Positions 1 to 5,239 of a stretch of DNA of 5,239 nt are shown here, one piece after another. Under the pieces are notes generated by a model. It worked only from the letters and a program-made list of their open reading frames with translations, was not told where the DNA came from and did not search any database. This DNA is from Phycisphaerales bacterium. Its GTDB lineage: Bacteria; Planctomycetota; Phycisphaerae; Tepidisphaerales; Tepidisphaeraceae. The position numbers and the translations under genes were made by a program. The stretch is taken from contig JAQGHJ010000700.1 in assembly GCA_028288905.1 (NCBI GenBank), positions 1 through 5,239 on the forward strand, written 5' to 3'. The stretch's first letter is position 1. Every line of letters starts with the position of its first letter.

Positions 1-2
1 CT

Positions 3-773
3 ATGCCGCTCGCCGACGTCCTCCACACCTTCCAGCAGTACGGCTGGGTCCACCTGACCGTGCTCGCCGCGATTGCTGCCGCCGCGTACCTACTCCCGCG
101 GCGGCGGCGCGGGCTGATCGACGAGCCGGCCCGCCGCCGGCTCGACGTCGTGCTCGGCGTTGTCGCGCTCGTCATCTGGGTGGCCAGCCAGATCGTCGAG
201 TTCACCCCCGGGCGGTACGCGTGGGGGCAGTCGCTCCCGATCCAACTCTGCGACATCGTGGGGTTGGCGGCCCCGCTGGCCCTGTGGTCCCCGTGGCGGG
301 TGTGGCGGGTGATGCTTTACTACTGGGGGATCGGGCTCAGCACGCAGGCGCTGATCACGCCCGAGCTCGTGTACGGCCTAGCGTCCATCGACTTCTGGTC
401 GTTCTGGCTCCCGCACGGGGCGATCGTGGCGATCGCCGTCTACGACTTGGTCGGCCGCGGGTACCGGCCGGGGTGGCGGGATTACGGGCTGGCGCTCGCC
501 ACGCTGACCGTTTACTTTGCGGCGGTGCTGCCGTTCGACGTCGCGTACCACGTGAACTACGGGTTCGTCGGCGAGGGGATGCCCGGGCAGGCGAGCGTGA
601 TCGACTTCCTCGGGCCGTGGCCGTTGCGGGTGTACAAGCTGGTGGTGGGGGTGATCCTGTTCCTGGCAGCGATCACGGTGCCGTGGGTGGTCGCCGCCCG
701 CCGGCGTCGGGCCGAGGGACGGGACATCGAAACAACGACGACCTCGGCCGAACCGGTGACGCCGACGCTGTAG
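3..773 (+). CDS. TIGR02206/YwaF-like multi-pass integral membrane protein
   Basis: A 256-aa hydrophobic protein that I recognise as the TIGR02206 (YwaF-type) membrane family, whose biochemical role is not established. Hydrophobic segments lie at about residues 16-31, 47-63, 79-95, 103-120, 133-150, 162-178 and 211-231, so six or seven membrane spans. Family-typical motifs are visible: LPIQLCD (78-84), YYWGIG...QALITPEL (106-122), a buried HG (138-139), NYGF (185-188) and DFLGPWP (201-207). Arg clusters (33-36 and 233-236) fit cytoplasmic loops under the positive-inside rule, and the tail after 240 is polar and Thr-rich. Length is normal for the family, and the N-terminus resembles a complete one, so the ATG two bases from the window edge is probably the true start. 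Its ribosome binding site is outside the window and an upstream start cannot be excluded. The gene converges on the LEPR-XLL gene at 814. Confidence 0.85.
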   Translation: MPLADVLHTFQQYGWVHLTVLAAIAAAAYLLPRRRRGLIDEPARRRLDVVLGVVALVIWVASQIVEFTPGRYAWGQSLPIQLCDIVGLAAPLALWSPWRVWRVMLYYWGIGLSTQALITPELVYGLASIDFWSFWLPHGAIVAIAVYDLVGRGYRPGWRDYGLALATLTVYFAAVLPFDVAYHVNYGFVGEGMPGQASVIDFLGPWPLRVYKLVVGVILFLAAITVPWVVAARRRRAEGRDIETTTTSAEPVTPTL

Positions 774-776
774 AAA

Positions 777-792
777 CCGGCGGCACGGCCGG
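777..792. terminator. Weak inverted repeat in the convergent gap (possible bidirectional terminator)
   Basis: The 40-nt gap between two convergent stop codons holds a perfect 5-bp GC inverted repeat, CCGGC (777-781) and GCCGG (788-792), with a 6-nt loop. Its right side merges with the palindrome GGCCGGCC (787-794). The position suits termination from both sides, but there is no T-tract on either strand and such short GC repeats are common by chance in this DNA. The assignment rests mainly on position. Confidence 0.22.
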
Positions 793-813
793 CCCTACGA
801 CGTTCCTCTGCCG

Positions 814-1923
814 TCAGTTCCCCGCCGGCTTGATGTTCGTCAGGATGAACACGTTGTCCTGGAAGTCGAAGTTCTGGCTCTTCGGGTCCACGCTGTAGTC
901 CATGCACACGAAGTACGTGTTGTCGAGCAGGTTGCCGAGGTGGTCCCGGACCGGGAAGAACCGGAGCGTGTGCCCGCCGCCGTTCTGGTTCGCGTTCAGC
1001 GAGTCGACGCTGTACTCGCTGTCGATCTTGAACCCGAACGGGGCCGACCCGACGCTGAACGTGGTCGCGGCAGCAGTCGTGGTCGGCGACGCGTCCTTGT
1101 ACGGCAGGAACGATTGGCCGGCCAGCCCGGCGCTGGCCAGGACGTTGTGGACCACCTTGTCGGACTTGAGGAAGTAGGCGAAGCGGGTGATGTCGCCCTG
1201 CGACCGGAACTTGCTGAGCTGGCGGACCCCGACCGACTTGCTCGCGTTGGCGGCCGTCCAGTACGCGCTGACGACCTCCTCGCCGTAGTACTGGGCCGAG
1301 GTGGCCGGCTGGCCGAGCGTCACGGTCTGACCGGCCGCGATCTGCGTCTTGAAGTTCGCCAGCAGGTTCACCTGCGTCTGGAGGTTCGGCTCCTCGTTCC
1401 GCTCCGAGTCGTTCTGGAACCAGCCGGCGAGCTCCTCGGTGTAGGTCGGGTTGGCCGGGTCGTTCGTCGCGAACGACATCGACCCGATGTACGCCCCGGC
1501 GTCCCGGGCGTTCGTCGTGGAGTTCGTCTGGTTGTACGTGAACTTCGGCGGCGCGGTGGCGGTGAACAGCACCGTCACCGTTACTGATTTGCCGGCCGGG
1601 ATCGCCAGCGGCGCCATCCCCAGGATCTGGAATGGCCCAACGATCTTGGCCGTCCCGAACCGCAGCGTCTGGTCGCCGGTATTCGTCAGCCGGAGCGTAC
1701 CGCGGTCCTTCACGTAGTTCGGTTTGTCGACGTTGATGTTGCGAATGCGGTTGAAGATCATCCGCTCGAACCCCGGCAGCACGTCGAGGTTATCGACCTT
1801 CAACGCGGCCGATAGGAAACGTCGTGGCTCCAAGTGCTCGACCATCGCCGGACGGGCGGCAGCGGAGCGGGCCGGGGCGGCAGCGGGGTTCCGCTGGGGA
1901 GTGAGATCGGTCCGCTGCGACAT
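814..1923 (-). CDS. LEPR-XLL protein with ASH/choice-of-anchor-D-like domain, paralog A
   Basis: A 369-aa protein, probably exported, of unknown function. It has an Ala/Arg-rich leader (1-28), then the planctomycete LEPR-XLL motif as LEPRRFLSA (31-39). Residues 74-170 read like an ASH/choice-of-anchor-D beta-sandwich: GTLRLTNTGDQTL (75-87), IPAGKSVTVTVLFTATAPP (108-126), then FATNDPANPT (151-160). A linking region carries EPNLQT (178-183) and GEEVVSAYW (214-222). The C-terminal module has FGFKID (296-301), DSLN (307-310), GGGH (315-318), RFFPVRDHLGN (321-331), NTYF (335-338), MDY (341-343) and NFDFQDNVFIL (351-361). I chose the ATG at 1923 because it puts the LEPR motif at residue 31, as in paralog B; a GTG at 1989 would add 22 residues that B lacks. 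From memory, the C-terminal half resembles the ends of other bacterial ASH-domain extracellular proteins. The gene lies 343 nt after paralog B, on the same strand. Confidence 0.85.
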   Translation of the reverse strand: MSQRTDLTPQRNPAAAPARSAAARPAMVEHLEPRRFLSAALKVDNLDVLPGFERMIFNRIRNINVDKPNYVKDRGTLRLTNTGDQTLRFGTAKIVGPFQILGMAPLAIPAGKSVTVTVLFTATAPPKFTYNQTNSTTNARDAGAYIGSMSFATNDPANPTYTEELAGWFQNDSERNEEPNLQTQVNLLANFKTQIAAGQTVTLGQPATSAQYYGEEVVSAYWTAANASKSVGVRQLSKFRSQGDITRFAYFLKSDKVVHNVLASAGLAGQSFLPYKDASPTTTAAATTFSVGSAPFGFKIDSEYSVDSLNANQNGGGHTLRFFPVRDHLGNLLDNTYFVCMDYSVDPKSQNFDFQDNVFILTNIKPAGN

Positions 1924-1933
1924 CGTGGGGGTG

Positions 1934-1937
1934 CTCC
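1934..1937 (-). promoter_or_regulatory. Candidate ribosome binding site of paralog A
   Basis: GGAG on the minus strand, 10 nt before the ATG at 1923. Spacing is slightly long and only four bases match, but it supports this start together with the N-terminal alignment to paralog B. Confidence 0.4.
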
Positions 1938-2085
1938 GCTCGGGCTGGCGAATGGCCTCGGGTCCGGGACACAGATCCGGTCGGGCCACGGGGAGTGCAT
2001 CGGGGCAAACGGTAAGGGCGCATCGGGCCCGCGGGCAATTCGATACCGCTCCGCCCGCCCGCCGCTCGTGCGACGATCACGGCGG

Positions 2086-2091
2086 ATAATA
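2086..2091 (-). promoter_or_regulatory. Candidate -10 box for paralog A
   Basis: TATTAT on the minus strand matches TATAAT in five of six positions and sits in the AT-rich patch about 160 nt before paralog A's ATG. No good -35 is found at 16-18 nt: the best nearby hexamer is TCGTCA (rc of 2111-2116), four of six, at 19 nt. This suggests, but does not show, an independent promoter with a long leader. Sigma-factor preferences of planctomycetes may differ. Confidence 0.25.
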
Positions 2092-2266
2092 CCTCACAAA
2101 TCCCGCCGGTTGACGAAAAAACGACGGCGGCCGACAAGAAGAATGCTCCCGGTTAGAGAGCTTCCTTCCCGTCGGCCCCGGGCCGGTGCGGACTGGTTGG
2201 ATGTTGCCGCGACCGGTCCCGGCAGACGTCGTTACCGGGCGGTCGAAGTCACGCCGGCGTTCCGGC

Positions 2267-3370
2267 TCAATTCCCGGCCGGCACGATGTTGCTGATGATG
2301 TACACGCCGTCCTGGAAGTCCCAGTTCTGCGTGCCGGCGCTGACGCTGTAGTCCATCGCCATGAAGTAGGTGTTGGCGATCTTGTTGCCGAGGTGGTCGC
2401 GGACCGGCCAGAAGCGGACGTGGTGCCCGCCCCCGGTCTTGTTCGAGTTCAACTTGTCGTCGCTGTACTCGTTGTCGATCTTGAACCCGAACGTGGCGGA
2501 ACCCGGCGAGATGGAGGTGGACGCGGCCACGCCCTTTTGCCCCTCCTTGTACGGCAGCAGGCTCTGGCCGGCGAGGGCGGCCGTGGTCAGGGATTGGTAG
2601 ACGCCCTTCGTCGCCTTGTTGTACCAGGCGAACTTCATCACGTACCCCTGGCTGTGGAAGGCCGCAATGTTCCGGACCGACACCGACTTGGCCGGGTTCG
2701 CCGCCTTCCAGTACGCGCTGACGACCTCTTCGCCGACGTACTTCGGGGTCGTGCCCTGCGGGAAGGTTGGGGTCTTGGTCGAGCTGATATTCGTCTTGTA
2801 GTCCATCAGGACGTTGACGATCGTCTGAAGCCCCGGCTCCTGGTTGTCCTCGGACTTGCCCTGGAACCACCCGGCCAGCCCCTCCTTGTAGGTGGCGTTC
2901 GCCGGGTCGTTCGTCTTGAACGACAGCGACCCGACGTACGCGCCGGCGGCGGTGGCCCGGTTCGTGTAGTTGGTCTGGTTGTACGTGTACCTCGGCGGGG
3001 CGGTGGCCGTGAACTGCACGCCGATCGTCACCGACTTGCCCGCCGGCAGCGACGCCGGCAGCGCGTTGAGCAGCTTGAACGGACCGCTGATCGTCGCCCC
3101 GCCGAGCGTCAGCGTCGAATTGCCGGCGTTCGTCAGCTTGAGCGTCCCGCGGTCCTTCACGTAGTTCGGATAAGTCGTGTTCGGGTTCTGGATGCGGTTG
3201 AAGATCATCCGCTCGTACCCGGGGATGATGTCGAGGTTCTCGACCTTCAGCGTGGCCGACAAGAACTGCCGCGCCTCCAACGGCTCCGCAATGCAGGCGG
3301 CGGGGGCGGCGGTCGGGGAGGACGACGCGGCCATCTTGCGACCGAACGAGAACAACTTCGACAACTTCAT
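2267..3370 (-). CDS. LEPR-XLL-like protein with ASH/choice-of-anchor-D-like domain, paralog B
   Basis: A 367-aa paralog of the protein at 814-1923, with the same domain order and only two single-residue gaps after residue 200; by eye well over half of residues 31 onward are identical. The leader (1-29) is unrelated in sequence, starting MKLSKLFSFGRK, then Ala/Ser/Pro-rich. The sorting motif is a variant, LEARQFLSA (31-39), with Ala replacing the Pro of LEPR. The ASH-like domain spans about 74-170, with GTLKLTNAGNSTL (75-87) and FTATAPP (120-126). Then come EPGLQT (178-183), GEEVVSAYW (213-221), FGFKID (294-299), DKLN (305-308), GGGH (313-316), RFWPVRDHLGN (319-329), NTYF (333-336), MDY (339-341) and NWDFQDGVYII (349-359). 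The ATG at 3370 is chosen for its AGGAG at 6 nt and for the match to paralog A; an open frame runs upstream to 3589 but reads as non-coding. Probably exported; function unknown. Confidence 0.87.
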   Translation of the reverse strand: MKLSKLFSFGRKMAASSSPTAAPAACIAEPLEARQFLSATLKVENLDIIPGYERMIFNRIQNPNTTYPNYVKDRGTLKLTNAGNSTLTLGGATISGPFKLLNALPASLPAGKSVTIGVQFTATAPPRYTYNQTNYTNRATAAGAYVGSLSFKTNDPANATYKEGLAGWFQGKSEDNQEPGLQTIVNVLMDYKTNISSTKTPTFPQGTTPKYVGEEVVSAYWKAANPAKSVSVRNIAAFHSQGYVMKFAWYNKATKGVYQSLTTAALAGQSLLPYKEGQKGVAASTSISPGSATFGFKIDNEYSDDKLNSNKTGGGHHVRFWPVRDHLGNKIANTYFMAMDYSVSAGTQNWDFQDGVYIISNIVPAGN

Positions 3371-3616
3371 CGTGCGCTCCTGGGAACCGACGAGAGCGGG
3401 CCGACACGGCCGACGCCGCCCGCCTCGAACCTCATCTGGTAAGACAAAAACCGAATGTAGAGCGGGACCAGCTACCCGTGCCGACCCGACGCAAGGGGAG
3501 TCTACCCTAACTTTGCCACCACCGCCGTAGGGAATCGCGAGCAGTCCACCGGGGACACGATCTTGGCCGGACAGGCACCCACGACACAAACACTTATCGA
3601 TTTCGGATTCAAATAC
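3371..3616. other. 246-nt intergenic leader of paralog B
   Basis: This region separates the MoxR stop from the paralog B start and probably holds B's promoter, though I found no hexamer pair that I trust. The stretch at 3590-3625 is clearly more AT-rich than the genes. Near the start codon, GCGGGC (3396-3401) and GCCCGC (3418-3423) can form a 6-bp stem about 25-53 nt before the ATG. This overlaps a short direct repeat GGCCGAC (3400-3406 and 3408-3414). Chance formation in such GC-rich DNA is likely. Confidence 0.5.
3377..3381 (-). promoter_or_regulatory. Ribosome binding site of paralog B
   Basis: AGGAG on the minus strand, six nt before the ATG at 3370, is a standard Shine-Dalgarno site. 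It fixes the start of paralog B against the longer open frame that reaches 3589. Confidence 0.65.
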
Positions 3617-4666
3617 TTACAGCAATCTATCCCGTCCGCCCCGCGGCACTAGGGTCAGGACCTTTTCGACAATCTGCTCGACGGTCACCCCTTCGGCGTC
3701 CGCGTTGAAGTTCGGCACGATGCGGTGGCGGAGCACGGGGGCGGCGACCGCCTCGACGTCCTCGACGGTCACGTGCATCCGTCCCTGCGTCAGCGCCCGG
3801 GCCTTGCCCGCCAAAATCAGGTATTGCCCGGCACGCGGCCCCGCCCCCCACGACAGCCAGTGGCGGACGAAGTCGCTAGCACCCGGCTCGTTCGGCCGCG
3901 TCGCCCGGACGAGGTCCAGCGCGAAGTCGTACACGTGGTCCCCGACCGGCACCCGGCGGACGACCTCCTGGAGCCGGACGATCGTCGCCGCGTCGATCAC
4001 CTTCTTCACCCGCGGGACCGCCGCCCCGGTCGTCCGCTTGAGCACCTCCAGCTCTTCGCCGCGGCCGGGGTAATCGACGATCACCATGAACATGAACCGG
4101 TCGAGCTGGGCCTCGGGCAGCGGGTACGTGCCCTCCTGCTCGATCGGGTTCTGGGTGGCGAGGACGAAGAAGGGGTCGGGAAGGTCCAGCGTCTGGCTGC
4201 CGGCCGTCACCTGCCGCTCCTGCATCGCCTGGAGCAGGGCGGCCTGAGTCTTCGGGGGCGTCCGGTTGATCTCGTCGGCCAGCAACAAATTGGCGAAGAT
4301 CGGGCCGCCGACGAACTCGAACCGCCGCCGGCCGGTTTCCGGGTCCTCCTGCAGCACGTCGGTGCCGGTGATGTCCGACGGCATCAGGTCGGGCGTGAAC
4401 TGGATCCGGCGGAACGACAGGTCCAACGCTTGGCCGAGGGCGGAGATCAGCAGCGTCTTGGCCAGTCCCGGCACCCCTTGGACGAGGCAGTGCCCGCGGG
4501 CGAAGACGGCGACGAGGATCTCCTCGATGACCCGTTCCTGGCCGACGATCACCTTCGAAAGTTCGTGCCGGAGCTGGTGGTATACCTCGCCGAGGTACTG
4601 GGCCGCCCGCACGTCCGACGCGTCGGGGCCGGGGGGCGGGGCGGGGTGGGACGGGTCAACCGGCAT
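3617..4666 (-). CDS. MoxR family AAA+ ATPase
   Basis: A 349-aa cytoplasmic MoxR-type AAA+ ATPase (AAA_3 core plus C-terminal lid). Family members are thought to act as chaperones that mature or activate partner proteins, often ones with von Willebrand domains. Visible motifs, numbered from the ATG at 4666: VGQERVIEEIL (41-51), Walker A GVPGLAKT (64-71), Walker B LLLADEIN (127-134), sensor-1 region LATQNP (169-174), GTYPLPEAQLDRF (179-191) with a putative arginine finger at 190, and the sensor-2 region WGAGPRAGQYL (273-283). All key residues are intact and the length is typical. An in-frame TTG at 4687 would add seven residues; neither start has a clear Shine-Dalgarno, and the ATG is preferred. 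It follows the gene ending at 4700 by 33 nt, suggesting co-transcription. The next gene downstream is paralog B, not the usual DUF58 partner. Confidence 0.93.
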   Translation of the reverse strand: MPVDPSHPAPPPGPDASDVRAAQYLGEVYHQLRHELSKVIVGQERVIEEILVAVFARGHCLVQGVPGLAKTLLISALGQALDLSFRRIQFTPDLMPSDITGTDVLQEDPETGRRRFEFVGGPIFANLLLADEINRTPPKTQAALLQAMQERQVTAGSQTLDLPDPFFVLATQNPIEQEGTYPLPEAQLDRFMFMVIVDYPGRGEELEVLKRTTGAAVPRVKKVIDAATIVRLQEVVRRVPVGDHVYDFALDLVRATRPNEPGASDFVRHWLSWGAGPRAGQYLILAGKARALTQGRMHVTVEDVEAVAAPVLRHRIVPNFNADAEGVTVEQIVEKVLTLVPRGGRDRLL

Positions 4667-4699
4667 GGCGTTCGGGAGGGGAACCAACGGGGACGATCG

Positions 4700-5239
4700 T
4701 CACCGCTTCAGCACCCGGATCGACTGCACGACCGGCGGGTCGCCTGCGGGCTTCGTCCCGTCGAGCCGGATGTAACGCACGCCGACCGTTCGCGGCTTGG
4801 CGGCGAGGCCGCTCGGGCCGGCCCACAGGCGCTGGGCACCGGTCGACACCACGGCCAACTGCTTGCCGACGACGAGGCGGACGACGAGCGGGTCGCCCTT
4901 GCCGTCCGGCTTCCCGGCGGCGTCGGGACGCGGGGCGTCGACCTCCATGCGGTCGCCGGCGACGACCTTCTGCCGGCTGCCCTGGAGCAGCCAGACCAGC
5001 TCGTTGCTGCTGGTGGCCTTGTCCGGGCTGAAGTCCTCGGCGGCCGAGACGAACACCTGGACGATCAGGTCGTCCGCCGGCCGGCCCGGCTTGAGCTGGA
5101 CGACCACGGCGAACGGCTCGTCTGCCGGCACGGGCTGGGAGATCAGGACCGCGCCGCCGACCGCGTCGGCGGCGGCGGGCGAGCCGGCGGGCGGGGCCAC
5201 CGGGGCGGCCGGCCGCAGACCGGTGTGGCCCGCATCCAG
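4700..5239 (-). CDS. Unrecognised protein, C-terminal part (runs off the window)
   Basis: The reading frame is open to the right edge, so only the last 179 residues are visible; a GTG at 5200 could be a start but the frame continues upstream without a stop. The visible part begins with an Ala/Pro-rich linker (about 8-28), followed by alternating hydrophobic stretches typical of beta-strands: PFAVVVQLK (42-50), DLIVQVFV (57-64), DPLVVRLVVGKQLAVVS (116-132), VGVRYIRLDG (152-161) and QSIRVLKR (172-179). A polar Asp/Pro/Gly/Lys-rich loop lies at about 101-116. No catalytic motif, membrane segment or cysteine is seen. The fold could be a beta-sandwich (lectin- or galactose-binding-like), but that is a guess from strand pattern alone. 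It ends 33 nt before the MoxR ATG, so it is probably the upstream partner in one operon. Confidence 0.7.
   Translation of the reverse strand: MDAGHTGLRPAAPVAPPAGSPAAADAVGGAVLISQPVPADEPFAVVVQLKPGRPADDLIVQVFVSAAEDFSPDKATSSNELVWLLQGSRQKVVAGDRMEVDAPRPDAAGKPDGKGDPLVVRLVVGKQLAVVSTGAQRLWAGPSGLAAKPRTVGVRYIRLDGTKPAGDPPVVQSIRVLKR

Larger units (their letters stand above)
1924..2266. other. 343-nt intergenic region between paralogs B and A
   Basis: This is the leader of paralog A and the trailer of paralog B. No convincing gene is seen: ORFs crossing it are Arg/Pro/Gly-rich shadows. It holds a relatively AT-rich patch (about 2085-2160) with a TATTAT box on the minus strand and an A6 run (2116-2121; T6 on the transcribed strand). 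Short GC palindromes occur at 2173-2185 (CGGCCC-C-GGGCCG) and 2211-2218 (GACCGGTC), within 100 nt downstream of paralog B's stop. They could help end its transcript, but neither is followed by a T-tract. Confidence 0.7.

Noticed and set aside
221..898. 225-codon plus-strand frame overlapping the membrane protein
   Set aside because: The translation is Ala/Gly/Arg low-complexity with none of the membrane-family motifs that the frame starting at 3 shows.
940..1587. 215-codon plus-strand open frame antisense to paralog A
   Set aside because: Composition is Arg/Val/Gly-rich and it exists only because the real gene has GC-rich codon ends.
2110..2115. Plus-strand TTGACG, a good -35 match
   Set aside because: No -10-like hexamer occurs 16-18 nt downstream and no plus-strand gene follows it.
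2112..2135. T6 run after a GC-rich stretch on the minus strand, considered as an intrinsic terminator for paralog B
   Set aside because: The sequence before the T-run (GTCGGCCGCCGTCG) does not form a stem with a loop of at least three bases, and it lies about 145 nt past the stop codon.
2232..3407. 391-codon open frame on the minus strand in another frame of paralog B
   Set aside because: Arg/Gly/Asp/Gln-rich low-complexity translation with no motif; it is a frame shadow of the conserved reading of paralog B.
2186..3442. 418-codon open frame on the plus strand, antisense to paralog B
   Set aside because: It is rich in Arg, Val and Gly with no recognisable domain, mirrors the GC-rich third positions of the real gene, and covers a sequence whose minus-strand reading is clearly conserved with paralog A.
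3371..3589. N-terminal extension of paralog B to 3589
   Set aside because: The extension is Gly/Arg/Pro-rich and unlike anything in paralog A, and the AGGAG six nt before the ATG at 3370 supports the shorter start.

Overview
The window looks like chromosome from a planctomycete, most likely a Gemmataceae relative. The evidence is high GC throughout, strong GC3 bias that leaves long spurious ORFs on the other frames, two secreted-type proteins carrying the planctomycete LEPR-XLL N-terminal motif, and a MoxR-type ATPase with the GAGPRA motif common in that phylum. The organism assignment is inference from these features; there is no rRNA or other phylogenetic marker here.

Layout: 3-773 (+) encodes a multi-pass membrane protein of the TIGR02206/YwaF type. 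It converges, across a 40-nt gap, on a leftward-reading block that fills the rest of the window. In transcription order (right to left) that block holds: the C-terminal part of an unrecognised protein running off the right edge (5239-4700), a MoxR family AAA+ ATPase (4666-3617), LEPR-XLL paralog B (3370-2267), and LEPR-XLL paralog A (1923-814). The first two are close enough (33 nt) to share a transcript. Paralogs B and A are separated from the ATPase and from each other by 246 and 343 nt, so each probably has its own promoter.

The most notable content is the tandem pair A/B (369 and 367 aa). Both have a short Ala-rich leader, the LEPR-XLL motif at exactly residue 31, an ASH/choice-of-anchor-D-like beta-sandwich, and a strongly conserved C-terminal half that ends in a GGGH...RF.PVRDHLGN...NTYF..MDY...N.DFQD signature. 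They look like exported or surface proteins born by tandem duplication, and their function is unknown. The MoxR ATPase is not followed by the DUF58/von Willebrand genes that usually accompany it; it is the last gene of its apparent cluster. No RNA genes, CRISPR arrays, insertion sequences, attachment sites or phage genes were seen.
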